A stretch of 12,384 bases of DNA from NCBI GenBank assembly GCA_026397675.1, contig JAPLUH010000433.1:1-12384 (forward strand), in the 5' to 3' direction. Each line of letters opens with the position of its first letter. The stretch's first letter is position 1. Both the position numbers and the translations under genes were made by a program. The notes beneath the pieces were generated by a model. That model searched no databases and had not been told where the DNA came from. It was given only the letters and a program-made list of their open reading frames with translations. Source of the DNA: Verrucomicrobiota bacterium. Lineage in GTDB: Bacteria > Verrucomicrobiota > Verrucomicrobiia > Limisphaerales > UBA9464. Positions 1 to 6,992 of the stretch are shown piece by piece.

Positions 1-299
1 TCCTCGGCCGAGGAACTCACAATGACCACCGCGACGCCGCGGAGTTCGGGATTGCTGCGGATGCGGGTGAGGAGTTCGATGCCGTCCAGGCCCGGAAGAT
101 TGATATCAATCATCATGAGCCCCGGACGGGGGCAGGGCGGCTGAGCTTCCGTGCCCAAGAGCATATCCACCGCGGAGAGGCCGTCTCCGACCACCACCAG
201 CGAGCGAGCTGGGCTGCTCCGCTTGATGGCGCGCCGTGCGACTTCGGCATCCGACTCGTTGTCCTCAACCAGAATGATGGGTCCGCTGTTAGAGTACAT
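1..299 (-). CDS. CheY/Rcp1-like response regulator, 3'-truncated by window edge
   Basis: Partial single-domain response regulator; about 99 residues are visible from the ATG at 297-299 and the C-terminus lies left of the window. The N-terminus shows the acidic pair E12-D13 in the ILVEDNESD context, which is the Rcp1-type variant of the receiver acidic pocket. The phosphoacceptor is D65 (in MMIDINLPGLDG), and the conserved Ser/Thr switch residue is near S95 (VVIVSSSAE). The Lys of the receiver fold lies beyond the edge. The start overlaps the 3' end of the upstream kinase gene by 11 bp, so the two are almost certainly coupled. Rcp1-type regulators normally accept phosphate from a hybrid or phytochrome-like histidine kinase. 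Direct partnership with the neighbouring kinase is inference from gene order. No output domain is visible in the part seen. Confidence 0.88.
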   Translation of the reverse strand, partial: MYSNSGPIILVEDNESDAEVARRAIKRSSPARSLVVVGDGLSAVDMLLGTEAQPPCPRPGLMMIDINLPGLDGIELLTRIRSNPELRGVAVVIVSSSAE

Positions 300-2103
300 T
301 GTAGCCTTTAGTCGCCATTTGAGAGGGTGCTTCGTTTCGAGGAGAAATCAAAATCATGGTAACAATGGTGCCCGCGCCCGGTGTGGATTCCACCGCCACG
401 GAACCGCCGTGGCGCCGGGCAATGCGTTGAACCGTGGCCAGACCGATGCCCGTGCCCGGAAATTCGGAGGCGCGATGGAACCGTTGGAAAGGGATGAACA
501 GACGTTCTCGGTTAGAAGGGGCGAATCCCACGCCGTTGTCGTGGACCCGGAAACCCCGTCCGTCTGGGCTCTCCACAGGCTCGATCTCGATACGGGCATC
601 AGGGCCTTTGGCGGTGAACTTCCAGGCGTTTTCCAAGATGTTCGTGAGGGCGATCTCGCAGAGTACCGCGTCTCCGTCGACCACGATTCCAGGATGAACT
701 TCGGTCCGGACGACCCGATCTGGATGGGCCTCGGCGAGCCGGTTCAGGATCTCCGTTCCGAGGCCCGATATGTCGATGGGTTCAATCTGGATCTCCGTCG
801 CGCTGATCCGCGACAGCGAGAGCAGGCCCTCGATGAGCATTCCCATGCGCCGAGCCTCGTTCCGGATACGCTCGAGGTGTCGATGGCCGGTGGCATCTAG
901 TTGGGCGGCGCAGTCTTCCTCGAGGGCGAAGATCCATCCGGAGATCCCTCGGAGCGGGGCTCGGAGATCATGGGAGACTGCGTAAGAAAACGACTGCAGC
1001 TCGTGGGTGCGTTCTTCCAGGTCCAGTGTCCGGGATAGAACAGTCGCCTCGAGTTGCTTCTGTTGCATCGTCAGAGCCCGGGCTGAGAGGTTGCGCTCTG
1101 CGGCCAGGGTGGACAGCCACAAGGTGGAGGTGCCGGTGACGAGATTAAAGAGGCAGGCCGCATCGTAGGATGCCACCGGGTCGTTGGTCGCGAAGGGACC
1201 CCTGCCTTGGTTGGTCGCCAGCGAGATGACGACTCCCACGATGGCCCCGCCGAAGGCGACCGATCGCGCGCCCAGCGAGAGGCTCACCCAGTGAATGAGC
1301 AGGTATGGGAGGAAGGCAAGGGTCGGGCGCCACATCGGCGTCGCCCCTTCGGGCATGGGTAGTAAACTCAGGAGTAACCCCATCGCGACTCCGATGAACA
1401 ACACGATCCGCCGGTTCACGGTGCTACCCTCGACATGGAGCTCATCTTCCCGGCCCCAAAGCCAAATCGGGGCAATGAGAATCACGGCGGCGGCGTTGCC
1501 CGACCACCAGCTCCACCAGACCCGCAAGATTTCGGAACTGGGGAACTTCCCGGTGAACACCTGCGTGCCAGTGCCGATGATCGCGCCGATGTTGGTGATC
1601 ATCGCCAATGTGAGCACCAGTTCGGGAACCTCCTGCGGCGTGAGCCGTCGTTTCGGGAGACCGAAATGTTTGCCGAGCAACAGGCTGCCGATGTAGGCCT
1701 CGATGACGTTGGGGAAGACAGTGGTCAGCAGGGACAGCAGAGACGGATCCTTGATGGAGAGCATTAACAGCGCGCCCAGACCGACACCAATCGCTGCGCT
1801 TGGCCCCCAGAAGGTGACGGCGGTAAGCCCCACAGCCGACGGGAACCACAAGGTGGGCCAGAGCTCGCGCTCCTTCGCAGACCAGAGACCAAACTCCCCA
1901 GAGAGTGAGTACGCGAGGGCGATGATCACCGTTCGGATGATCAGCGTGAGTGCTGGAGACTTTCGGATCGTTTCGACGAGTGCGTTGATGGGATTGGCCG
2001 GTAATCGATATCCGCCGTTGCCGGTGGACCGCAGTGAAGGGACTGAAGAGCTTGGTCGGTGGCTTTTTTCGGCGATGGGGGCGGGGGATGCGGGTGGGAT
2101 CAA
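289..2103 (-). CDS. MASE1-domain membrane histidine kinase
   Basis: Sensor histidine kinase of 604 residues. The first ~335 residues are a multi-helix integral-membrane sensor resembling MASE1 (SGEFGLWSA near 68-76, LWFPSAVGL near 85-93, about eight hydrophobic segments). A short linker (about 335-368, likely coiled coil) leads to a HisKA dimerisation domain with phospho-acceptor His378 in AVSHDLRAPLRGI. The HATPase domain follows, with N-box Asn492 (ENAWKF), G1 box D522-G526 (DNGVGF) and G2 box 550-554 (GTGIG). The first codon is TTG overlapping the upstream regulator's stop as TTGA; no ATG lies before the membrane region is well under way, so this start is favoured. The 3' end overlaps the next regulator by 11 bp. 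The kinase domain is of the type found in phytochrome-like kinases, but no PAS, GAF or PHY domain is present, so the signal sensed is unknown. All catalytic motifs look intact. Confidence 0.93.
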   Translation of the reverse strand: MIPPASPAPIAEKSHRPSSSVPSLRSTGNGGYRLPANPINALVETIRKSPALTLIIRTVIIALAYSLSGEFGLWSAKERELWPTLWFPSAVGLTAVTFWGPSAAIGVGLGALLMLSIKDPSLLSLLTTVFPNVIEAYIGSLLLGKHFGLPKRRLTPQEVPELVLTLAMITNIGAIIGTGTQVFTGKFPSSEILRVWWSWWSGNAAAVILIAPIWLWGREDELHVEGSTVNRRIVLFIGVAMGLLLSLLPMPEGATPMWRPTLAFLPYLLIHWVSLSLGARSVAFGGAIVGVVISLATNQGRGPFATNDPVASYDAACLFNLVTGTSTLWLSTLAAERNLSARALTMQQKQLEATVLSRTLDLEERTHELQSFSYAVSHDLRAPLRGISGWIFALEEDCAAQLDATGHRHLERIRNEARRMGMLIEGLLSLSRISATEIQIEPIDISGLGTEILNRLAEAHPDRVVRTEVHPGIVVDGDAVLCEIALTNILENAWKFTAKGPDARIEIEPVESPDGRGFRVHDNGVGFAPSNRERLFIPFQRFHRASEFPGTGIGLATVQRIARRHGGSVAVESTPGAGTIVTMILISPRNEAPSQMATKGYNVL

Positions 2104-2522
2104 TGGGTCGGGTTATCCCGACGCTGCAGCCCTTCGATTTTCATTATTAGTTGCTCCACCGAGAACGGTTTGACGATGAAATCGGTCACCCCGGCCTTAG
2201 CGGCTGCCAACACGTTGGCCTTGGTTGCCTCGGCCGTGATCATGAGGAACGGAATCGAGGCCAGTCGTTCGACATTCCGTACGTAGTGGAGCAGTTCAAG
2301 TCCCGAAATCTGGGGCATGTTGAGGTCGGAGATGATCAAATCAAATTGGTTGCCTTCCTCGATCAACCGAATCGCAGCGAAGGCTTCTTCTGCTGCCATG
2401 ACCGACTTAAATCCGAGGGTGTCCAGGGTCCGGAGCAACCCTTCGCGCATCTCCGCGAAGTCGTCCACCACCAGGATTCTCATTCGTCGATCGATCCGCA
2501 TCATTGGTATCGCGAGGCTCAT
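2100..2522 (-). CDS. CheY-like single-domain response regulator
   Basis: Receiver-only response regulator of up to 140 residues. Receiver motifs are complete: the acidic pair D20-D21 (RILVVDDF), phosphoacceptor D66 (LIISDLNMP), switch T96 (MITAEA) and conserved K118 (FIVKPF). There is no DNA-binding or enzymatic output domain, so it probably acts by protein contact or as an intermediate in a phosphorelay. The start is uncertain. The Met at residue 14 (codon at 2481-2483) directly precedes the receiver fold and would give a typical 127-residue CheY-like protein; Met7 and Met8 are also possible. None of these starts has a good Shine-Dalgarno sequence. It is the first gene of a three-gene operon and its stop overlaps the kinase TTG start. 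The upstream side contains the 27 bp repeat copy ending 17 bases before the first ATG. Confidence 0.92.
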   Translation of the reverse strand: MSLAIPMMRIDRRMRILVVDDFAEMREGLLRTLDTLGFKSVMAAEEAFAAIRLIEEGNQFDLIISDLNMPQISGLELLHYVRNVERLASIPFLMITAEATKANVLAAAKAGVTDFIVKPFSVEQLIMKIEGLQRRDNPTH

Positions 2523-2538
2523 TAGTTCAATAGGTACT

Positions 2539-2565
2539 GTTTTGCTTTATGACGCTCCGCGGTCA
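2539..2565. repeat. 27 bp direct repeat, copy 1
   Basis: A 27-base unit starting gttttgcttt and ending gctccgcggtca; it matches 2645-2671 at 25 of 27 positions in the same orientation. This copy also contains the short inverted repeat ATGAC...GTCAT around an 8-base loop. It ends 17 bases upstream of the first possible start of the minus-strand regulator. A REP-like or other interspersed element is possible. Confidence 0.75.
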
Positions 2566-2644
2566 TCGCTGCGGCGTGAACCTCCGAGAGGATTTCCACA
2601 GTGTGGATGGAACGGAACTGCGGGTGTAACCCTCACTCGGTAAG

Positions 2645-2671
2645 GTTTTGCTTTTTGCCGCTCCGCGGTCA
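2645..2671. repeat. 27 bp direct repeat, copy 2
   Basis: Second copy of the unit at 2539-2565, with two substitutions. The substitutions create a local ccgc-tcc-gcgg hairpin near 2658-2668 in place of the ATGAC/GTCAT pairing of copy 1. The 79 bases between the copies contain three consecutive small perfect hairpins: cctc/gagg at 2581-2591, tccaca/tgtgga at 2595-2607 and gggt/accc at 2622-2632. Confidence 0.75.
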
Positions 2672-3118
2672 ATGAAACAGCATCTCTAAATACCTAATCA
2701 GATGGCGGAGCCAGTGGTTGGGGAGCAGAGCCTCTTCCCTCCGGAACTCGTGCGATGAGGCAACGGGTGGTGATGACGGCGACCGCCTGCGTGAAGTGCT
2801 TGCCGCAAGACGTCTTATTTTGATGCAGACGTTACCAACAGTGAATGATTGGCATTATCTTTCTGCATGCTGCAACCAATGAGTGTCGTACAGAAAGCCT
2901 GGCAGTGCCGGTGCTTGACCCGGTGTGCACTACGGCAGCGGGAAAACTTTTAGACCCCAACGGCCGATGCCCCCTGTGCGGGTGACTTCGACGGACCGGT
3001 CGTGAGGCTTTCTGCGGTCGACTTCGGCCGCGGGTCCTGCGCCGCGCATCGAGTGATCAGGCACGGTCGCGAGGACTTCCAACGGGCGTTGATTCTATTT
3101 CCAGCAGGACACGGGGTT

Positions 3119-4036
3119 TCAGCGCGCCTTCTGGATCGTGCTGACTTCCATGAAGGTGCCGGAGCGCCATTCCTTGTCCGTGGTGGCCGCTACCAGTTTC
3201 CAACCGGCCTCTTCGAAGGCCTTACGGACCATGCCGAATTGGGTCTCCAGGATTCCAGCCAGCACCAGCGATCCACCCGGAGTCACGCGGGCGAGCAGTC
3301 GATCCCGCTCGGCGATGAGTAAGTCGTAAATCAGGTTGGCGCAGACCACGGAGTAGCGCTGCTTGGGTTTCTTGGGAACTTGCGTGATGTCGTCGTGGGT
3401 CACGATCAGAACCGCGGCGACCCCGTTGAGTTCGGTGTTCTCGTTGGCGACTCGCACGCAGTCGGCATCAAAGTCGAACGCGTTGACAGGTTGATAGCCC
3501 AGCTTGACGGCTGCGATAGCCAGGATGCCGGACCCGGTGCCGACATCGAGCATGGACTGCACCGACTGGGGATCGCGGAGGGCGACGAGTTGCTCGAGAC
3601 AGAATCGGGTGGTCGCATGCTGTCCCGTGCCAAAGCTCAAGCCCGGGTCGAGAACCATGAGGGCCTGAGTTTTCTTCGGGACGCGTCGGCTCCAGGTGGG
3701 TTTGACGAGCAACCGAGGGCCGAGATCGAGTGGCTTGAAATGACGTTTCCAAGATTCAGACCAGTCGCGGGCAGGAACCTTTTTGACCTGGATTCTTGCC
3801 GGTGCGATATCGATCCCATCGGCCGCCAGCGCTTGGAGTCCTTCGCGGAGGCGTCGCTTAATGCCCGCCACATCCCGGGTCTCGATCTCACCGTAAACAC
3901 TCACTGTAGACAGTCGGGTGAGGGCGTCGGCGTAGGACGAGGGGGTTTGTCCCTGCTCCAATTCGAGCAGAACGCCCACGGCATCTTCAGCGGACAGGGA
4001 AGTAGTGATGGAAATCGATCGGAGGAGTTTGCTCAT
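3119..4036 (-). CDS. prmA: Ribosomal protein L11 methyltransferase
   Basis: Cytoplasmic SAM-dependent methyltransferase of 305 residues, close to the usual 290-300, that trimethylates amino groups of ribosomal protein L11. The N-terminal ~100 residues form the L11-recognition part, ending in the RDWSESWKRHFKP segment (90-102). The family-specific loop GTGQHATT is at 136-143; most relatives have Pro where this has Ala141. The SAM-binding glycine motif is LDVGTGSG at 163-170, the acidic ribose-binding region is FDFDAD at 187-192, and the substrate-side motif is NLIYDLL at 234-240, where E. coli-type enzymes have an NILA variant. It is the last gene of the rph operon and begins with an ATGA overlap on the histidine-phosphatase stop. 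Loss of prmA is tolerated in E. coli, so the role is probably fine-tuning of ribosomes. Identification is firm. Confidence 0.93.
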   Translation of the reverse strand: MSKLLRSISITTSLSAEDAVGVLLELEQGQTPSSYADALTRLSTVSVYGEIETRDVAGIKRRLREGLQALAADGIDIAPARIQVKKVPARDWSESWKRHFKPLDLGPRLLVKPTWSRRVPKKTQALMVLDPGLSFGTGQHATTRFCLEQLVALRDPQSVQSMLDVGTGSGILAIAAVKLGYQPVNAFDFDADCVRVANENTELNGVAAVLIVTHDDITQVPKKPKQRYSVVCANLIYDLLIAERDRLLARVTPGGSLVLAGILETQFGMVRKAFEEAGWKLVAATTDKEWRSGTFMEVSTIQKAR

Positions 4037-4656
4037 GCGTCTCGCCAGGGGGTGAAGTTGAGGAGTTGGATTTCAGTGCGGGGCCTGCCCGCCTTGATTT
4101 CACCGATGTCCAACCAAGTGGCTGAAGCATAGTCGATCTCGAAGTGTTCGAACTTGCTCAGCGGCAGGTCCAGCAAGATGGCTAGTGCCATCCGAATCAC
4201 GCCGCCATGCGCATAGACGGCCACGCGTTGGCCCGCCGATGCACGGAGGATGTGCTCTAGGGCTTGCCCGACTCGGCCTTGGAATTGGTTGAGGGTTTCA
4301 CCCTCTGGGATGGCGTCGGTTTCGAGGTGCTTCAGCCAGTCATAGGCGCTCATGCCGAAGCGGTGCTCGACTTCATCCCATCCGCAACCCGTCCACGCGC
4401 CAAAGTCTACCTCGCGCAAACCGTCCACCAGCACAGGCGTGCCTGAGAATTGGCGCCGGAAGGGTTCCAGCGTCAATTGGACCCGCTGCATGGGGCTGGC
4501 GTACACCGCATCGAAGGAGTGGCGGATCATCCATGAGGCCAGGGCTTGGGCCTGAGTGTGCCCTCGGGCCGAAAGGGCCATGTCGATCGTGCCCCCGAAC
4601 TTCTTGTGGTACAGGTCCTCCACTTCGGCATGCCGGCACAGAAAAAGTTGGGTCAT
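4033..4656 (-). CDS. Histidine phosphatase superfamily (phosphoglycerate mutase/CobC-like)
   Basis: Cytoplasmic phosphatase of 207 residues in the branch-2-like histidine phosphatase superfamily. The catalytic signature is CRHAE (R8, H9), with H9 the expected phosphohistidine nucleophile. Other active-site residues are R58 (SPMQR), E82 (LREVDFGAWTG) and H150 (YAHGGVIRM). The GGTIDMALSARG segment (21-32) matches the usual G-x-x-D-x-x-L-x-x-x-G substrate-loop pattern. The length suits alpha-ribazole phosphatase (CobC), a broad-specificity phosphatase or a cofactor-dependent phosphoglycerate mutase-like enzyme. No cobalamin gene is nearby, so the CobC role is not supported by context. It sits between rph and prmA with ATGA overlaps at both ends, pointing to one transcript. 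Superfamily and catalytic competence are clear; the substrate is not. Confidence 0.88.
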   Translation of the reverse strand: MTQLFLCRHAEVEDLYHKKFGGTIDMALSARGHTQAQALASWMIRHSFDAVYASPMQRVQLTLEPFRRQFSGTPVLVDGLREVDFGAWTGCGWDEVEHRFGMSAYDWLKHLETDAIPEGETLNQFQGRVGQALEHILRASAGQRVAVYAHGGVIRMALAILLDLPLSKFEHFEIDYASATWLDIGEIKAGRPRTEIQLLNFTPWRDA

Positions 4657-5390
4657 GGGGCGATCAAGGCCTGCTGCTGGGCGGCGATGAGTTGTTGAAT
4701 CCCCGGGCGCCCGAGTGCGAGCAGGGCGGCTAATTCGGAGTCCGAGAACGTGGCCTCTTCGCCAGCGCCTTGCAGCTCGATGAACTGGCCTTGGTCATTC
4801 ATGACCAGATTCATGTCCACCGATGCATCCTTGTCTTCGACATAGTTGAGGTCGAGGAGCGGCACGCCCCTAAATATCCCCACGCTGACCGCGGCCACCG
4901 AGCCAGTGATGGGGTTTTCGGTGAGCAAACCGGCGGCCTGAAGTTTGGCGATGGCCAGACTGACAGCCACGAAGGCGCCGGTGATTGAGGCCGTCCGAGT
5001 GCCGCCATCAGCCTGCAGCACATCGCAGTCGATGCACAGGGTGCGGGACCCTAGCTTTTCCAGATCGACGACCGCTCGCAGCGCGCGACCGATCAACCGT
5101 TGGATCTCCTGAGAGCGTCCATCGAGCTTGAGCTTGGAGATGTCCCGAGACTTCCGGTCCAAGGTGGAGTAGGGGAGCATGGAGTACTCCGCGGACAACC
5201 AGCCACCGGGCACCTTTTGTTCCTTCATCCAACGAGGGACAGACTCTTCGACGGTGGCCGCGCAAATGACTCGTGTGTTTCCCCACTCGATGAGCGTCGA
5301 GCCCGCGGCGTGCGGGGCAATGTGGTTCTGGAAGCGGATCGGGCGGAGTTGGTCGTTGCGGCGACCATCGATTCGGACGGTATCAGTCAT
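4653..5390 (-). CDS. rph: Ribonuclease PH
   Basis: Phosphorolytic 3'-5' exoribonuclease that trims tRNA 3' ends; hexameric and cytoplasmic. From the chosen start (ATG at 5388-5390) it is 245 residues, matching the usual 238-250. The N-terminal R-I-D-G-R-x-x-D-Q-L-R-P-I signature follows immediately. The phosphate-binding motif GGTRTASITGAF is at 129-140. The metal/catalytic acids D180 and D186 lie in LLDLNYVEDKDASVDMN, in the expected spacing. The frame remains open 34 codons further upstream, to an ATG at 5492, but that extension has no family similarity and would cross the divergent promoter region, so the shorter start is preferred. First gene of the rph-phosphatase-prmA operon. No Shine-Dalgarno sequence is obvious. 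Confidence 0.94.
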   Translation of the reverse strand: MTDTVRIDGRRNDQLRPIRFQNHIAPHAAGSTLIEWGNTRVICAATVEESVPRWMKEQKVPGGWLSAEYSMLPYSTLDRKSRDISKLKLDGRSQEIQRLIGRALRAVVDLEKLGSRTLCIDCDVLQADGGTRTASITGAFVAVSLAIAKLQAAGLLTENPITGSVAAVSVGIFRGVPLLDLNYVEDKDASVDMNLVMNDQGQFIELQGAGEEATFSDSELAALLALGRPGIQQLIAAQQQALIAP

Positions 5391-5458
5391 CGGGTCGGCG
5401 AGGCTGGGTGATTTTGGCCAAAAAGCAACGGGTTCGGAAGAGTTTTGGGCATTTTGCT

Positions 5459-5488
5459 CTTTACGCTGCTCGGTTGAGCCCCGTAAAG
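5459..5488. promoter_or_regulatory. 30 bp interrupted palindrome in divergent promoter region
   Basis: A perfect 7 bp inverted repeat (CTTTACG at 5459-5465 and CGTAAAG at 5482-5488) encloses a second perfect 4 bp repeat (GCTC/GAGC) around a GGTT loop, with a symmetric 2x2 mismatch between the arms. It lies between divergently transcribed rph and the TPR gene and ends nine bases before the latter's ATG. It could be a regulator-binding operator or an mRNA hairpin over the TPR gene's ribosome-binding region. Function is inferred only from symmetry and position. Confidence 0.45.
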
Positions 5489-5497
5489 CCATCAGCC

Positions 5498-5995
5498 ATG
5501 GAAGAGTTGGGGTTTCCGGACCGTCATTATGTTGAGGCTGCCGAAGGCTGGTTGGGGCTTGGGGATGCCTCCGAAGCGTCGCGGGAATTCGAGCGGCTCA
5601 GCCCGGGAGGAGCGGGTCACCCGATCGCCTTGGAAATCCATTGGCGAATTTTATCCGCCCAGTCGGCCTGGCCCGAAGCCCTTCGGGCCGCTCAGCGCTA
5701 CATCGCGGTGGCTCCTCAATTGCCTGCTGGCTGGATCCACCAGAGTTACAGCCTCCACGAACTCCGTCGGACCGACGAAGCCTTTCAATTCTTGCAATCG
5801 ATTGTGCTCAAATTTCCGGAAGAAAGTGTGATTCCGTACAATTTGGCGTGTTACGCCTGCCAGATGGGTCAATTGGATGTCGCCCAGCGGTGGCTGAATC
5901 AGGCGGTTCGCATCGGCGGTAAGGCCTCAGTCAAAGAGATGGCCGAAGAAGACACCGATCTGGAACCCTTGCGGGCCTTTATTGATGCATTATGA
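5498..5995 (+). CDS. Small TPR-repeat protein
   Basis: Soluble helical-repeat protein of 165 residues with no signal peptide or membrane segment. About four tetratricopeptide-like units are visible, near 9-40, 43-74, 77-108 and 111-142. The last is the clearest (YNLACYACQMGQLDVAQRWLNQAV, with the usual small residues at the helix A/B contact sites). The C-terminus ends with the EEDTDLEPLR motif, common at the ends of such stand-alone TPR proteins. TPR proteins act as protein-binding scaffolds; no enzymatic domain is present and the partner is unknown. The frame is open upstream to an ATG at 5408, but the ATG at 5498 is preferred because it begins the first repeat and clears the divergent rph promoter. 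Transcribed alone; a 7 bp hairpin follows its stop codon directly. Confidence 0.85.
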   Translation: MEELGFPDRHYVEAAEGWLGLGDASEASREFERLSPGGAGHPIALEIHWRILSAQSAWPEALRAAQRYIAVAPQLPAGWIHQSYSLHELRRTDEAFQFLQSIVLKFPEESVIPYNLACYACQMGQLDVAQRWLNQAVRIGGKASVKEMAEEDTDLEPLRAFIDAL

Positions 5996-6019
5996 CGGGC
6001 CAAGGGCTGTTGTGGCCCG
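5996..6019 (+). terminator. Hairpin directly after TPR gene stop
   Basis: Perfect 7 bp inverted repeat CGGGCCA/TGGCCCG (5996-6002 and 6013-6019) with a 10-base loop, beginning on the base after the TGA stop. It is followed by gtggtttcctt, so there is only a weak T-rich tail. It could be a weak intrinsic terminator or an mRNA 3' end stabiliser. A second 6 bp hairpin, GGCCAG/CTGGCC, lies at 6103-6121. Confidence 0.4.
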
Positions 6020-6239
6020 GTGGTTTCCTTACTCAAAGGACACGACGGAGTTTTCAAAGGTGTCTCTGAGCCAGCCTGTCCAATCCCACTGAATTTGTTC
6101 CAGGCCAGGGGCACGCTGGCCGCTCTTCGAATATCTAACACCATGGATCGTCGGAGGTGATAGCTTGTGAAAAATTTCACGAAGTCTCTTGACCCACAAT
6201 TCGCGAGGATTAGCGTCCCACCGAATCTGAGGTCTAACT

Positions 6240-6243
6240 AGGA
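6240..6243 (+). promoter_or_regulatory. Ribosome binding site of the cupredoxin gene
   Basis: AGGA seven bases before the ATG at 6251. It stands out because almost no other gene here has a recognisable Shine-Dalgarno sequence, and it suggests strong translation of the cupredoxin. Confidence 0.6.
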
Positions 6244-6250
6244 AAACGAA

Positions 6251-6955
6251 ATGAAAAACACACTGAAGGTTGTCTCGATGGTGGCGGCGGTTGCAGCTTC
6301 CAGCGCTCTCGCAGGCGAGATCACCGGTAAAATCAAGATTAACGGCGAAGTTCCCCCTGCTCGGGAAATCACCCCGATCAAGGGTGACAAGCTGTGCGGT
6401 GCTTTGCACACCAAGCCGGTTATGACCCGCACCTACGTCGTGGGAGCCGATCACGGATTGGCCAATGTGGCTGTCTACATCAAGGCCGGTCTTCCGGCCG
6501 GCAAGACCTACACCGCTCCGGCGAGCAAGCCGTTGATTGATCAAGTCGGCTGCGTTTATGAGCCGGTGGTCTCCGCAGCCATGGTCGGACAGACCGTGGA
6601 CATCAAGAATTCCGACACGTTCATGCACAACGTGAACTGCCAAGCCAAAGTGAACAAGGGCTTCAACTTTGCTCAGGCCACTCAGGGTCAGGTGAATCCC
6701 CGCGTGTTCGACAAGGCCGAATTGGCCGTCAAGCTGATTTGCAACGTTCATCCTTGGATGTCCGGGTATGTCCACGTGTTCGATCACCCGTTCTTTGCGG
6801 TGTCCGACAAGGATGGCCACTTCGTCATCAGCGGTGATTTGCCCGATGGTAAATACACCGTTGAGGCCAATCACCTCAAGTCCGGCCTGGTGACCGGTGA
6901 GGTCGAGGTTAAGGGTGGCAAGGCCACGCTGAATCTGGAATTGGCTGTTAAGTAA
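6251..6955 (+). CDS. Secreted cupredoxin-like copper protein
   Basis: Exported protein of 234 residues. A Sec signal peptide is clear: K2 and K6, a hydrophobic stretch near 7-20 and an A-x-A-like cleavage site (SALA-GE) near residue 21. The mature protein has beta-sandwich character. The second half carries a type-1-like copper site: His126 (TFMHNVNC), then Cys164, His167 and Met170 in LICNVHPWM. The spacing C-x2-H-x2-M is shorter than plastocyanin's C-x2-H-x4-M but is the form seen in CxVHPWM-type periplasmic proteins near respiratory genes. C49 and C101 could form a disulfide. The C-terminal ~55 residues (DKDGHFVISGDLPDGKYTVEA onward) resemble a carboxypeptidase regulatory-like beta domain. 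It has the best ribosome-binding site of the block and precedes ctaA by 69 bases across a strong hairpin. An electron-carrier or copper-delivery role for the oxidase is inferred from context. Confidence 0.85.
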   Translation: MKNTLKVVSMVAAVAASSALAGEITGKIKINGEVPPAREITPIKGDKLCGALHTKPVMTRTYVVGADHGLANVAVYIKAGLPAGKTYTAPASKPLIDQVGCVYEPVVSAAMVGQTVDIKNSDTFMHNVNCQAKVNKGFNFAQATQGQVNPRVFDKAELAVKLICNVHPWMSGYVHVFDHPFFAVSDKDGHFVISGDLPDGKYTVEANHLKSGLVTGEVEVKGGKATLNLELAVK

Positions 6956-6992
6956 GCTGAGGTAAATTCGATACGCTGGTCAGCGAATCCGA

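Larger units (their letters stand above)
2523..3118. other. 600 bp intergenic region, no confident gene
   Basis: This stretch separates the 5' end of the phosphorelay operon from the 3' end of prmA. It must hold the promoter for the regulator-kinase-regulator operon (minus strand), but no convincing -35/-10 pair stands out. It also contains the 2539-2671 repeat module, an open frame at 2676-2882 with no ATG until 2823, and an ATGA-overlapping 24-codon frame at 2879-2953. Neither frame resembles a known protein. No strong terminator for prmA is visible on the minus strand. Confidence 0.6.

Noticed and set aside
151..900. Long plus-strand open frame of 249 codons
   Set aside because: It lies fully opposite the histidine kinase and second regulator genes, whose catalytic motifs are intact; the plus-strand translation has no recognisable motif.
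2591..2607. DnaA-box-like TTTCCACA and the TCCACA/TGTGGA dyad, considered as a replication origin
   Set aside because: Only one or two weak matches, with no AT-rich unwinding region and no dnaA/dnaN neighbourhood. It is better described as part of the repeat module.
2539..2671. CRISPR array
   Set aside because: Only two repeat copies with a 79-base interval, internal mismatches and no cas genes.
5391..5492. Extended N-terminus for RNase PH (ATG at 5492)
   Set aside because: The extra 34 residues match nothing in the family, and the RNase PH signature begins right after the ATG at 5388-5390.
6189..6215. TTGACC as a -35 element for the cupredoxin gene
   Set aside because: No acceptable -10 hexamer lies at 16-18 bases spacing, so no promoter is called.
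6029..6874. Minus-strand open frame of 281 codons across the cupredoxin gene
   Set aside because: The opposite strand encodes a protein with a signal peptide, copper ligands and a good ribosome-binding site. The minus translation is a mirror of that gene.
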